Positions 16,487 through 27,956 of a DNA stretch of 64,000 nucleotides are shown one piece after another. Source of the stretch: Ianthella basta. Taxonomy: Eukaryota > Porifera > Demospongiae > Verongiida > Ianthellidae. Numbering within the stretch: position 1 is the stretch's first letter; the number at the start of each line of letters is the position of its first letter. Below the pieces are notes generated by a model. It had not been told where the DNA came from. It was given only the letters and a program-made list of their open reading frames with translations, and did no database searches. Made by a program: the position numbers and the translations under genes. The stretch covers positions 7,850,745 to 7,914,744 of the forward strand of contig OZ025876.1 of the NCBI GenBank assembly GCA_964019415.1. Reading direction: 5' to 3'.

Positions 16487-19483
16487 ATGGCAATTGATTC
16501 AAGAGGCATTTATCGTGGAGAATGTTTTCATCCTGGGTGTCGGTGCCGTGACTTTCAGAATCCCGACTCTGGTAGCAGTAAGTGCTCCGGATGTGGCCAT
16601 CCTCCGGCGAGTCACAGGGCATTTGGCACACCTCAGCAACCCGGTTCTGGCAGTGGCAGCCGCACAGCTGCGAAACCTGTCGCGTCTTACGGCACAGACA
16701 GTGAGTAATGTATATTGCATTGCATCAAGGCTGATTGTAGCCCAGCGACAGTTAAGAGATGTCTTATTCTTCCCAGTATAAGAGGGAGGAAAAGAGGGAG
16801 GATGCAAGGGCATACGTATACAGGGGTGGGGTGGGGTGGGTGGGGCTAGCCTCACATACCCAGGCCTATTTTATATGGGGATAATAGGCCAGGGACACTG
16901 CCTTACATTGAGTTTTGCAGGTTGCAGCCCAAAGTGTGACCCAATCAGATTACAGATATACAATGACATTGTGTAAGCCTGACGATATGCCATGGATTTT
17001 GAAGAGCAAAGGTGTAACTGGCCAGGTTCCATCACTGTAGGACTATCTCATGTGGCTGCCCCACTACCACGTAAGGTCTAATATTTGCAAGACTGTATTT
17101 TCACGAATTTGTGAGTCACTTGACCAGTATTCATGAAAATGGAATCTTATGAAAATTTTGTACTTCATACATTCTCAATACCCTTCCAAATGGCCATTTG
17201 TGATTTTTTGTCCTACAAATGTTTGAGCTTGCACTGTGCTCCTGCCTCCATATTTTATGTACTGAGTGATAGCTTTATCATAATACTGGAGCCAGGAGTT
17301 GAGTTGGCCATGTATAACTATAGGCGCGTTTACACTTGAGCAAACTGGGTTGAAACCTGATTTAGAGTCGATTTGGTTAAAGCGGTGTAGTGAGCGTTCA
17401 CACATAGATAGCTAACATTTGCTTAAACAGCACCGAGCAACTGGGAGTTACACGCGTACTTCGTAAGATGGCTTCTCACTAGCAATTGGAATGTGTCTTG
17501 CCACTATTGATGAGCGTATGACTGCACGGCAGCTGCAGCGAAGGAGAGAAGTCATCAGAAGAGTGAGAGTTGGACAATTCGCTCCACAACAGCAGAACAT
17601 GTACCACTAAACTGGTTTGAAGACAATTCCATGTTCACACGACGAGCAAACCGACTCAAGCGGGTTTCAAACTACCTCCGGAGGTGGTTTGGCTAAACCG
17701 CTTCTGAGTTGCTTTGGAGTACATTTACACTACGCAGTTTGGTGACCTGAATTGGTTTTGAACTGGTTTAAGAACATGTGTAAACGTGCCTTATTAAAAC
17801 TGTAGGCAGCGACCAAGGAAAATGGTATTTGTCTGATAGAGCTATTATAGACGTGTTAGTGCAGTGATCCCTGTCTTGTTCCAGAAGGAGGTAAGGAGAG
17901 CCATCCAACTGCTCCCCCATTACATTCACACCACAACCAGCAACACCACCATGGTCACCCTTCCAGTAGGGCCACTGGTGGAATGAGTGGCCAGAAGACG
18001 TGTTTGACATGTGACACCACCTACTCACCAGTGGATCTAGGGGCGTGTCCCAAGTGCTGCCCGAGACAATCATGTAGAAGTGGGTGTGGCAAGCCAGCAT
18101 TCTGTACCTTGGACCTGGGCCCATTTGGCTACTGCAGTGCTGAGTGTCGGGACAGGTGTGAACTGGAGAGGGCCAAGAGTGAGGTGACTAGAGCACTGAA
18201 GGAGTTTGAGGTGATGCCTGGAAGCACCAAGACACCTGCAAAGGAGCCTGTCAGTCACAATGCAACACCTCATGTGCAGCCCCTCACCAGGCCCAGACGT
18301 AGGAGTGAGGACACGCCCACCATTGTAGGTGCTACTTGTGAGGCACCTCCCACTCAGAAACCTCCTTCACCACAAGAACAAGTGACTGTTGGTTACCAGA
18401 GCTATAAAGTGTCCATAGCGGCTGTGCATGCAATGTCACTCTATGACAGTGGAAAACTACAGGCAATGAAGGGAACAAAGGGGGTGAGCTCATTAACTGG
18501 ACAAGTGTTTCTACCCTGTTCTCCAATGTCTTCATAATTATGATGCACCAGTCACTCTAGCTACCAGCCTCAGCTGGTCTGATAACTTGTGCAACACTGC
18601 CACCTTGTGGTATTGTCCTGTGTTATCACGCCCTATGTGTGGTCTCATTAGACAGGTTATCATGATCATGTTGGTCCTATTAGACAGGTTCCACTGTATA
18701 GTGCACTGTCACCAAGTGACTAGCATTATGTGTGGCATTCTTTCATTCTGATGCAGTTATTGGTGACATCAGTTGAGGTGAACAAGGACACATTAGAGTG
18801 TGGTGTGCACCCACTAGACCTGATCACTCACTTGGATGGCAAATCAGCTGACAAGTTGTGTGACTTTTTTGGACGGTGCAGTTTATTGAGTATCAAAATG
18901 ACAAAAAGCACTGCGGATGTGTGGGTTGCAAGGACTCTCGGCATCCCTTCCATGTCTCTCATTCAAAGTGAGCGATGCATGAGGTCACTGTAGTAACTAG
19001 TGCTGAATGTAGCCATGCCGGGGTCACATGCGTGTGTAGCTTTGTTGTGACTGTTATTGTCTGTCCTTGATCTGTTGCAGGGTTTGAGGAGCTTCCAATA
19101 TACCAGTCGGGAAGGAAGCACAGGATTGTTGGGTTGCTAGCGACACAGAAGGACCTGGTAGACCCAGCCTCTTTCTTGGGAGTGAGCATGGACAAATACT
19201 CTAACATCAAAATGGTGATCTTGCTGCCAGCATGACCTGAACTTTGTGTTCTCTGTCTTCATGTCACGTGTTCTGTTCACTACTCCAGGTGGATCGTGTA
19301 AGTGTAATGAGTGAAGGAGAGAAAGCAGGGCTACACTACAATGACATCATCCACTCTGTGACTTTGGTCACTGCAGAGAAAGCTTTTGGCCCTTATGCAG
19401 AGTGGAGTTTTGAGGGCATCAAGAGAGTTGCAAAGGACTCACCATCTGTCTGTGCTCTTCTACTGACTGTAGCGAGGTACTGA
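16487..19483 (+). CDS. Gene C: Z1-Z6-PDZ-PDZ protein
   Basis: Exons 16487-16700, 17885-18483, 18757-18967, 19081-19214 and 19289-19483 join in frame to give 450 residues. Z1 is MAIDSRGIYRGEC...GCRCRDF...CSGCGHPPASH. A His-rich stretch precedes Z6 (CLTCDTTY, DLGACPKCCPRQSC, FGYCSAECRDRC). PDZ1 has AVHAMSLYDSG and PLDLITHLDGK; PDZ2 spans the last two exons with SFLGVSMD, AGLHYNDIIHSV and FEGIKRVAKDSP. The start follows the kappaB/CRE promoter by about 70 bases. It is probably a cytoplasmic scaffold that binds C-terminal peptides, but no ligand can be inferred. The PDZ exons might also be used by a long gene B transcript. Confidence 0.85.
17323..17790. mobile_element. 468-bp MITE with PIF/Harbinger-like ends in intron 1 of gene C
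   Basis: The left end GGCGCGTTTACACTTGAGCA and the complement of the right end (GGCACGTTTACACATGTTCT) form inverted repeats like those of PIF/Harbinger elements. The three-base target duplication is imperfect. No coding sequence is seen inside. Confidence 0.6.
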
Positions 19484-20099
19484 TACAGAACTAGAGGTCA
19501 TGACGTTGTTTGTAGTACTTTGGATGAACTGTAACCTGTATAATTATACCTTAATTTGTGTAATGATATTAATTGCATGTTAAATCCAAAATGGCTGGCA
19601 CACCTGCATTAGTATGAGTAACATGTATTCCCCTGGGCCACAGTGCAAGGAGTGCCAAATCACCTGCCTTGCAGTTTGGCTCTGCTTCTCAAGAAGGGGA
19701 CTCAGTGCTAATTGATGTACATAGGCACTAGTGCATGCTCCTTGAAGTTGTATATTGTCAGTGATATATATAGCTAGCTAGTCCAGCTAGACGAAAGCAA
19801 TTCAATCTACATACAGAGCAACATGGACTCTATAAAGCATTTAACTTTGCTCTCTCAATCTTGCACTGCAGCTATCTATACAGCCACCTCCTAGCAGTGC
19901 ACAACGTCTCAGTCATACAGTAGGTAGCTACAGAGCACACCTGGTGCATCAGGAGCATAGCTTAACTGTAATGCATGGTCAACGAATGTCCTGCAGTTTC
20001 TTCCTCACAGGATGGGCGTGTTTGACAGTCCTTCACGTTATATCTCTTCATCCTTCGCATTTTGCCCTTGCTTATATACCTAACTAGCTACAAGACATC
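19484..20099. other. Intergenic, no gene seen
   Basis: A/T-rich sequence downstream of gene C with short T/A runs and no splice-linked open frames that match the cluster's modules. Confidence 0.6.
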
Positions 20100-20257
20100 G
20101 AGTTTGGGGGTACGGGGGCGGAACTGATGGAGCCTCTGCATGCTCGTCTGGGGGGTGGCGGTAGATTCCACATACATAGTGAGAAAGAAACGTGCCATGG
20201 GGACAGACCGAAAAGGAGCAGCCTCCGCGCACCATCCCTCTGTTGTCCACTCCCATC
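20100..20257 (-). pseudogene. Relic of the C' first exon
   Basis: Read on the minus strand from 20257 it gives MGVDNRGMVRGGC and a weak HPP motif, but several Z1 cysteines are lost and no second exon follows. It is another remnant of the head-to-head C'/C arrangement, next to gene D. Confidence 0.7.
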
Positions 20258-20562
20258 TAGTGTAAGCCCCTGCCAATGTCATGATCATTCCTCCAATTCT
20301 GATGAAGATACCACAGCAAGACTCCTGTGCCTGGCTTGCCACAACCACAAGATAGCAGCAGATATCCACACCATGTGGAAGGCGCGTTTTGGCACATAGG
20401 GCCAGAATGAACTCCCTATACCCTGCAGGCCCTTAACTGATTTGTATATTGTATATGTGAAGGACATCATCTAAACAGTTTTATGTAAATGTTTGTGTAT
20501 ATAGTGCTGCTTTGGGCCGGCCTGGGCCCTAGTGCTGTATGGCATGATGCACTCGAATATTG

Positions 20563-20586
20563 ATTGATTGATTGATTGATTGATTG
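20563..20586. repeat. (TTGA)n microsatellite
   Basis: Six tandem four-base units lie in the intergenic region upstream of gene D. They are followed by about 200 bases with GTGACGGAATTACC/GTGACGAAATTACC repeats. Confidence 0.9.
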
Positions 20587-20816
20587 TAAGGTAAACCGGG
20601 GTAATTCCGTCACTCGAGTCTGCAGCTACTTATTGAGAAGGAGTGCGCCCACTCCCGCTTAAGTTTAAAGAGTGCAGTAGATATGTTGTAAAATAGTGGG
20701 GTTGTGCTGAGCTAAAAGCCTACCGCGAAGGAAGAAGAGTCGAGACAAAACCCTAGTGACGGAATTACCCTAGTGACGAAATTACCCCGGTACCTTATAC
20801 TGCATATAGCGAAGAG

Positions 20817-20827
20817 GGGAATCCCCT
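20817..20827. promoter_or_regulatory. kappaB-like site upstream of gene D
   Basis: A perfect GGGGAATCCCC palindrome lies 45 bases before the gene D ATG. No CRE is present at the usual spacing. Confidence 0.65.
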
Positions 20828-20871
20828 CACAATCTCCCCCCATACCACAGCCGTAGTGGAGACTAGGGGGG

Positions 20872-23045
20872 ATGGGAGTCGACTCTAGAGGCATTAATCG
20901 AGGAGAGTGTTCTCACCCAGGGTGTCGGTGTGGCGAATTTCAAAGACCCCCTGGGTCCAGTAAGTGTTCCGGTTGTAGCCATCCTCCCACGAACCACAAG
21001 GCCTTGGACTCATCTCAACAACCTGGCGTTGGCGGTGACAAGCTCACCAGATCAGACGTCGCATCTCACAACAGTGACAGTGAGTTGTAGTGTATGTAAC
21101 TGGTCGTAACCTTGACAGCGAGATAGAGTACCTTGTATAGAATACTGGCTAGATATTGTTGTAGCTACCATTCGTCATCAGTGTGTAGTGAAGATAGGAT
21201 GAGTGTAGGGACAAGTAACTCTGGTAGATCACTTTCTAGTCAGACTTGTACTATGTAACTGGTGACTTAGCATTCTCACCTTGTGCATAGTCAGACCAGC
21301 TCTCATCCAACCCCATGTATTGCAAGATGAGAACGTCTGTGTTAGTAGCTCAGTTAACATTATATCTCGATCAGTTACGATCAGACGTCATTGATTCCTC
21401 ATATGTCTGGTAGGTGGGTTGCAGTGTTAGTGCAGTGACTCTATGTCTCATTGCAGAAAGAGGCCTAGAAAGCCATGCAGCTGCTCCATTGGGAGGGTAT
21501 TCAAACTGGGAGGTGCACGGCAGTCAACCTCACCATCACCGTCATCCTTTGAATGAGGTCATTGATAGAAGTGGCTGGAAGATCTGCTCGAGATGTGGCA
21601 AGGGGTACTCAGTAGTGGATTTGGGGGCATGTCCTAAGTGCTGCCCAAGAGAATTATGTAAGAATCATCAGTGCAGCAAGCCAGCATTCTGTACTTTTGA
21701 CCTGGGCTCATTTGGCTACTGCAGTGCTGAGTGTCGGGACAAGTGTGAACTAGAGAGGGCCAAAAGAGAACTGACTAGAGCACTGGAGGAGTTTGAGGTG
21801 AACCCTGGGGGAGGCAGCACCCAGACACCTGTGAAGGAGCCTGTCAGCCACAGTGCACCATTGAGGCCTCTCACCAGGGCAGAGCTTTGGAGTGAGGCTG
21901 CTCCTACCCATGAATATGTTACTCATAGGGCGTATCCCACTCTGCGACCTTCTCCACCACAAACACCAGCCGGTGTTTCTGATTTTGATTACAAGTTGTC
22001 TATAGGTGAGATACTTGCCATGTCGTTCTATGACAGTGGAAGGTTGCAGACAGTGAAGGGAACAAAAGGGGTGAGCTCAGCATGAAAACCACCTGCTTGT
22101 CAGCCATGTAGCGTATTCTCTGCTTGTATGACTGAGAATCAACACTTTGTTCTGTGCACCACCATGGGGCACCCACCTCTGTAGTAAGGTCACATATTAT
22201 CAGGACCCAACATGGTCTCATTACACAGGTTATCTTTCCTTAGGTGGTCTCATTAGACAGGCTCCACTGTATAGTGCGCTGTATGTGACTTGTTGCAGAT
22301 ACTGGTGTCATCAATTGAGGTGAATAAGGCCACACTAGACTGTGGTGTGCAGCCACTAGATCTGATCACTCACTTGGATGGCAAACCAGTTGAGAGCTTA
22401 TGCAACCATTTTGACCAGCATGCTTTCATTGGCCAAATGACAAAGAGCATTGCAGATGTGCGGGCTGCAAGGACATCCGGGATCCCTACCATGTCTCTTC
22501 TTCAGAGTGAGTGATGAAGTTACCATAGTAATCAGAGTGCTGTTTGTATATAGACATGCTGATTTCACATATGTACACAGCTTTACATGTTGTGACTGTT
22601 ATTGTTTGCCCTTGATCTGTTGAAGGAATCGAGGAGCTGCCTGTACACCAGTCAAGCAGGAAGTATAAGATTGTTGGGTTGCTAGTGACACAGAAAGACC
22701 TTCTAGACCCTGAATCTTTCCTAGGAGTGCGCATGGATGAACACTCAAACAGAAGGGTAATCTTGTTTGCATGCTAACCATGGCTAACATGACCTGTACT
22801 TTACTTGCGTGTTCTCCTACTGGCCTTATGAACCATTGCCACAGGTGGTTCTTCTAAGTGCAGGTAGTGTAGGGAGTAAAGCTGGGCTTCGCTACAACAA
22901 CATCATTCAGTCTGTGGCCGTGGTCACTGCAGAGGGACTTGTGGGACCTGACACAGAATGGAGTTTTGAAGGCATGAAAAGAACTGCAAGGAGCTCACAA
23001 TCTCTTTATGCACTCATGATGACTGTAGTAATGTCAGGCTTATAA
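20872..23045 (+). CDS. Gene D: Z1-Z6-PDZ-PDZ protein
   Basis: Exons 20872-21079, 21457-22070, 22299-22506, 22626-22756 and 22845-23045 encode 453 residues. Z1 is MGVDSRGINRGEC with GCRCGEF and CSGCSHPPTNHK. Z6 is preceded by a His-rich stretch and reads CSRCGKGY, DLGACPKCCPRELC and FGYCSAECRDKC. PDZ1 contains PLDLITHLDGKPV; PDZ2 contains SFLGVRMDE, KAGLRYNNIIQSV and FEGMKRTARSS. The fourth exon is reached through a weak acceptor (TGTTGAAG), shared by paralogues H and L, so it is probably real. PDZ2 has NN where the others have ND, a small divergence in the loop before the domain's central strand. Confidence 0.85.
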
Positions 23046-23334
23046 TGTTTGTGTAAGACAGTGCTAATGCATTGGCTAACAGACTACACTGTTGTATGTA
23101 TTATTGATCAAGTAATATCAATTTGTATGTTTTTACAAGTCCAAAATGGCTAAAGCAGATGTACAAAAGGACATCTTAGTTTCATGATTCTCGATATTGA
23201 TATACAGTAACACACCACTTGCAATATCTAATCACAGCTCCCCTAAACTTTGCATGGGCCTGCACTCTCTCATTCCCATATATATATGTCCCCTACTTTG
23301 ATCCATGGTACATGCCATGTCACAACTGCCTTCG

Positions 23335-23470
23335 ACTCCTCTCTCAGCTCCTCACTTCATCAGCGGCTGTCCAAGTTTGTTCTGTCCACTGCCATCACCA
23401 CCATCACCCCAGTAGGAGTCATGGATTGTGTGCTCAACCAGTTTGTAATCACCCGCATCCTATCCTACAC
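23335..23470 (-). pseudogene. NADAR C-terminal fragment
   Basis: On the minus strand this resembles the end of the NADAR exon (the SRDSYWGD region followed by KLGQLL-like codons) but covers less than a quarter of it and has mutations. It suggests that a NADAR gene once stood here on the minus strand. Confidence 0.7.
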
Positions 23471-23599
23471 CGTATAACACAGCAATGATGTTTATATACA
23501 TTCTTAGACTAAGTGCCTCATTGCATATACCCTAGTGCATGGTCACCCTACAGAGTGGCTTCTGTTGCTGTTTAGGCCATGGCCACTCCTATCAATTTC

Positions 23600-23608
23600 T
23601 TGCGCAAT
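23600..23608. promoter_or_regulatory. C/EBP-like site in the kinase promoter of gene E
   Basis: TTGCGCAAT sits 14 bases before the ATG, inside the block CCTATCAATTTCTTGCGCAA that also precedes the kinase starts of genes G and H. Confidence 0.55.
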
Positions 23609-23621
23609 ACAGTCTACAAAG

Positions 23622-25899
23622 ATGGCCGTGCTACCTCCAAAACCTGCAGGACTAGTGATTCGCCAGGAGCGAGATCGCGGCTCCTACGGCGCAGTGTACT
23701 CTGGAGAGCTGGACGGGAAACCTGTGGTGGTCAAGAGGATTCATCAGCTCCTCCTCAAAGCACCGAATAACGACAAACTCTTGCGTGACTTCTATCGCGA
23801 GTGTCGCATCTTGTCTACCGTTCGCCATGCCAACGTGGTCCGCTTCATCGGAGCGTACTGGGACGAGAAGACGAAGGAACCGCTACTAGTGATGGAGGCG
23901 GCCAAGGAGAATCTGAGGGAATACCTGGAGAGGAATAAAGATTATCTCAGTATGGATAGGCAAATGGCCATCTGCTCCGGCATGGCGGAAGGACTCAGTT
24001 TCCTGCACGCAAGAGCGGAGCCGATCGTCCACCGTGATCTGAAGCCGGAGAACGTGCTTGTATGGGAGGACGGCACAGTCAAGATTGCTGATTTCGGTCA
24101 GTCCAAGCTGCTGGATCATCCCCACATCTACATGAATAGCATGCAGCCGGGCACAATTGCCTACATGCCTCCTGAAGCATTGAGGAAGAACCCGCGGTAC
24201 ACCTCTAAAGTGGATGTGTTCTCGCTAGGAGTGGTGATGCTTGAGGTTAGCACTCAGTCCCCACCATCTGTGTGGTTGGAAGGAATCGGCGCAGTACCTG
24301 AGGTGGAGCGACACAAAGAAGACCTTGTTCTCCTTCCAGACACCCACCCACTGAAGCCACTGATTGTCTGGTGTCTACAGGACAACCATGAGTCTCGACC
24401 AGATGTGAAGTCTACCCATGATCTAGTGAAATCACTGGTAAGTTATCCGACAATTCATGTTGTTTGCAGAGTGTACAAGTAATATGTATGGGGCACCTTG
24501 CACAGCCTAGAGCTGACGACCACTTTTGAACCCACTGCTGTCCATTAGAAGACTTTGTGCATGCTACACCGGACCAAGCTCTCTACCTTAGGTACTTTGG
24601 AACTGGGAGGTCCTTGTTAATGGTGTCCACCACTAGAGGCCCTTCTGCATTGCTGCAGTCACTTGCATCAGTCATTTCAGAAATGTTATCAGTGTATAGC
24701 CAGTAGGACTGTGGAGGTATCACCTGTCACAGTGTGTGTGTGGTACAGTGTGATGTATTGTACTATTGTGTGAATAAATTTACCTGTCATTTGCCTTTCC
24801 CTTTGAAATGTTCATAGGCAAATGGTTTGAAGGTACCACACTACCAGCAAAGAATTTGTCAGCTGGAGGGTGAGTTGAGGGAGAGCCACAAGATGCTGAT
24901 GAATGCCAACCGTGAGCTGGAGATGTCTAAGAGTAAACACACAAAGATACTTAAGCGATTAGGCACCACTTGTGACAAACTGAAGATTACGTGTGATCAA
25001 CTGGAGGTTGCCAGGAAGGAAAAGGAGTCACTAGAGGTGTGCTATACTGTTATTGCATACATGAATGTGTGAGAGGACTGGTGCATTGCTGTGTTGGACA
25101 TCACAGAAATACTCGTATATGTCTGTATAGAGGCCGGGAGTCAAATAGAAGCCGGGGGTCCGAGTAGTGAATCTTTAATAGAGGCCGGGTCTCGAATTGA
25201 TGCCGGGTCTGGAATCCACATACTGGCACTCTTTAGCATCTGAGGTGGATGTTTTATGTATGAATGGAAGGCAGCATGACGTGTGGTGACTTACTGGAAT
25301 TCCTGCTGCAGTAGCGATTTCCAAGTCTGAAGCAAAGCGCACCGCGTAGCTACTTCTTCCTGCAGCATAAAGTATGGAGCGAACGTAGTGGGGCCGCGAA
25401 AGAAGCCACTGTGAGGGAGATGGGAGTCGCTGGACAAGACTGAATTGTGAGCTTGGCAACTTCTGAGACTCGCGCCTTCTCAGCGCATGCGGATCAACGG
25501 CAGCCATGTGTTGTCTGAAATTTAAATAAGAATCATGGCTAGGAAGCAGTTCATTTTGTACAGATTTTTAATAGAGGCCGGGTCAAAAACCTTATGGAGG
25601 AAATAGAGGCCGGGTCAAAAACCTCTTGGAAGAAATAGAGGCCGGGTCAAAAACCTTTTGGAGGAAATAGAGGCCTGGGCCTCTATTTGGACATATGCGG
25701 TATTGTACTGTATAGTCTAACATCATAAGGTCCTACGTAGATGGTGACTGCTGTAGACTGCATTCCGTTGCAGTATCTCATCCCATCTATCTATTGAACT
25801 GATGTGCATTGTATCCTGTTCAGGCTGAGTTGATACACATGAAGCAGGCACTGAGCATTGTCAAGCCATCTACCACAGGTTGGTACTCAGTCAGTTTGT

Positions 25900-25962
<63 letters not shown>

Positions 25963-27135
25963 CGTGTGCGTGCATGGGCGCATGCGTGCGTGCGTGCAAT
26001 ATCACAGCTGTATGTGTTCTATACTCAGTTCCCTCACAAAGTCAATAGAAGGAAAAAGCAATAGAATTTGTGTTTCTGAGTCTTTGTGTGTGTGTGTGTG
26101 TTGTGGGGGACTTGGAGTGAGTGTGAAGTAAAGGGACTTCCCTAATATTTCTCATAATATGATATTATCGCTATCCAATCCATATATAAGTACTTTCAGT
26201 CTGTGGTTGCAGTTGGGTATACCATACAGGTCTTTCAAAATGGCTGTACCATGGCAGGTGCAGGTGCATGCAAAGCAATTTAGTGTGACAAAATGCAAAT
26301 TCATATTTATCTCAAAGGCTAAAAGTGACAGGCACTATCTTTACACCATTAAGTATTCATTCCTCCCTATGGGAGATATACTAGCTATCTACTCCCATGC
26401 AGGATATGCTTCACTCTACCTATGTACTTTCTCTTGCCATACTTGCCTTCAGTGCCACAAAATGGGCTCCTTCCTTCAACAGTGAGTAAGAGGAGAAGGG
26501 ACCACGCTCCTCGTCTTGTCCTGGACAATGATCGAGAAATCAAGTGTGCCTTCCTAACAAGGTGGATCAAGGCCCCACCCAAATGCGAGCCAGCTGAAAT
26601 CAAGGGGGTCTTTCGCATTGAGAACCCGGTCTTGAAGAGTAGGTTTGACCAATATTGTGCCACCCTTCCCTCCCCCAATGTGAACTGGCATTATCATGGG
26701 ACAGCCATAAAGTGCAACCTCCTGCAGTCTAATAAGTTCTGTAGTGATTCATCATGTGGGATCTGTGGTATTTGTCAGGTTGGGTTTGACAAGGCAATGA
26801 TCGGAAAGTACCCTGAATCAGTATCAAATGTAGGCAAAGCATTCTACCTGGCTCTCAATTCATCCAGATCCCACAAGTACACACTGGGCTTTGGTGACAT
26901 GCGTGCACTCCTCTACTGCCAGGTTGCCCTTGGCAACCCCTGTTTTGCAACCCAGTCAGACAATACTATGACATCCCCACCCCTTGGGTACAACAGTGTG
27001 TATGTTCAAGTTGGCACAGAGTACAACTGGAACTGGAATGAGGTGGCCATTTATGGGGTGTTGGAGGCCATTTTGCCAAGGTACATTATAGTCTATCAGA
27101 AGGATGGCATTGGCAAATTGCGTAAAGATGGATAG
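23622..27135 (+). CDS. Gene E: TKL-like kinase fused to a PARP catalytic domain
   Basis: Exons 23622-24437 (kinase), 24818-25036 (coiled coil), 25824-25878 and 26453-27135 join in frame to give 590 residues. The kinase has RGSYGAVY, lysine 38, HRDLKPEN at 137 and DFG at 157, so it looks active. The last exon encodes a PARP-type fold with YHGTA (His), AFYLALNSS (Tyr) and NEVAIYGVLEAILPRYIIVY (Glu), a complete H-Y-E triad. A cysteine-rich insert (CSDSSCGICGIC) between the His and Tyr motifs probably binds zinc and recalls fungal PARP-like proteins. The coiled coil is short, lacking the expanded repeats of B and G. The product may link phosphorylation to ADP-ribosylation; target and chemistry are unknown. 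A MITE fills intron 2. Confidence 0.85.
25112..25700. mobile_element. 589-bp TA-flanked MITE with AGGCCGGG subrepeats
   Basis: The ends TCGTATATGTCTGTATAGAGG and the complement CCGCATATGTCCAAATAGAG are inverted repeats flanked by TA. Three copies of an about 38-base unit (AATAGAGGCCGGGTCAAAAA...) occur near the right end. It is related in style to the element at 10607. Confidence 0.65.
25902..25960. repeat. (TG)n microsatellite
   Basis: A pure TG tract of nearly 60 bases lies in the last intron of gene E, followed by degenerate TGCG units. Confidence 0.95.
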
Positions 27136-27364
27136 TAACTTTTACTACACTAACTTAAGATTGCTCAGAACAAACTTGAATTTTACAGTATGGCTGTCGT
27201 AGTGTTTCTATAGACAGATGTAATTGTATACTGTAAATGGTTAACTAGTTTGTGAGTCAATGAGGATTAGCTACCTGCAGCAGAGAGCTTGTTCTCCCTA
27301 TTGTGGCATAAATTGAGAAGAGCATATAGCTAGCTATGACCACAGCTGTAGCAGACTAGATGGA
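27136..27364. other. 3' flank of gene E, no gene seen
   Basis: Short A/T-rich stretch downstream of the PARP exon. No open frame matching the cluster's modules is present. Confidence 0.55.
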
Positions 27365-27440
27365 ATGGGAGTCGACTGTAGAAATAATTAATCAGGAAGC
27401 ATGTCCTCATTCTGGGTGTATGTGCACCGACTATGCACTG
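27365..27440 (+). pseudogene. Z1 first-exon relic
   Basis: ATGGGAGTCGACTGTAGAAA opens like MGVDSRG, but an in-frame TAA follows within ten codons; CPHSGC-like codons persist in another frame. Confidence 0.65.
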
Positions 27441-27676
27441 AGAGCAAAAGTGTACTAGATAGTTGGACTCAGTCAGGATCAACACTGCACAACAGAGGAT
27501 AGTTCAGCAGTGATGACAGATGAGTGTCCTGCACTGTCTTCCACTCAGGTGTGTTTAGCAGTTCCATTATTGTCAGCTCTTCAAGTAAACCAAGTGCTTC
27601 ACATTACATACTTCCTCGTGTCCAGTTGTTCTTACTTACCCAATGTGGGGATGCTAAGGGGAACTGGTTGAATCAC

Positions 27677-27823
27677 TGACACACAGCTACTTAGCCAGTG
27701 GGTGGTGGTAGGTTTTAAAAACGTAGTGGGAAGGGAGTGCTACAAATTCGCCACAGGAACAGCCCGAAATGGGGCAGCCTCCGCGCACCACGTGCACCCC
27801 TCTTTGCATGTCCACGGCCATCT
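27677..27823 (-). pseudogene. Relic of the C' first exon upstream of gene F
   Basis: The minus strand from 27823 keeps VRGGCPISGCSCGEF and a damaged HH-P motif with a stop, matching C' exon 1. It again sits head to head with a Z1 gene (F) across a kappaB/CRE motif. Confidence 0.75.
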
Positions 27824-27840
27824 TGTATGTGTGGCAAGGA

Positions 27841-27876
27841 GGGAATCCCCTAGCAATTCTCCCCATTGCGACGTCA
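27841..27876. promoter_or_regulatory. kappaB-18-CRE composite upstream of gene F
   Basis: GGGAATCCCC at 27841-27850 is followed after 18 bases by CGACGTCA (one base from TGACGTCA) at 27869-27876. The ATG is at 27957. Confidence 0.7.
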
Positions 27877-27956
27877 TTAGACGCTTACTCTGTGAGAAAC
27901 CATAAACACACGGAGAAACGAACGTATACATGTAGGACCACAGACGACTAGAGAGA

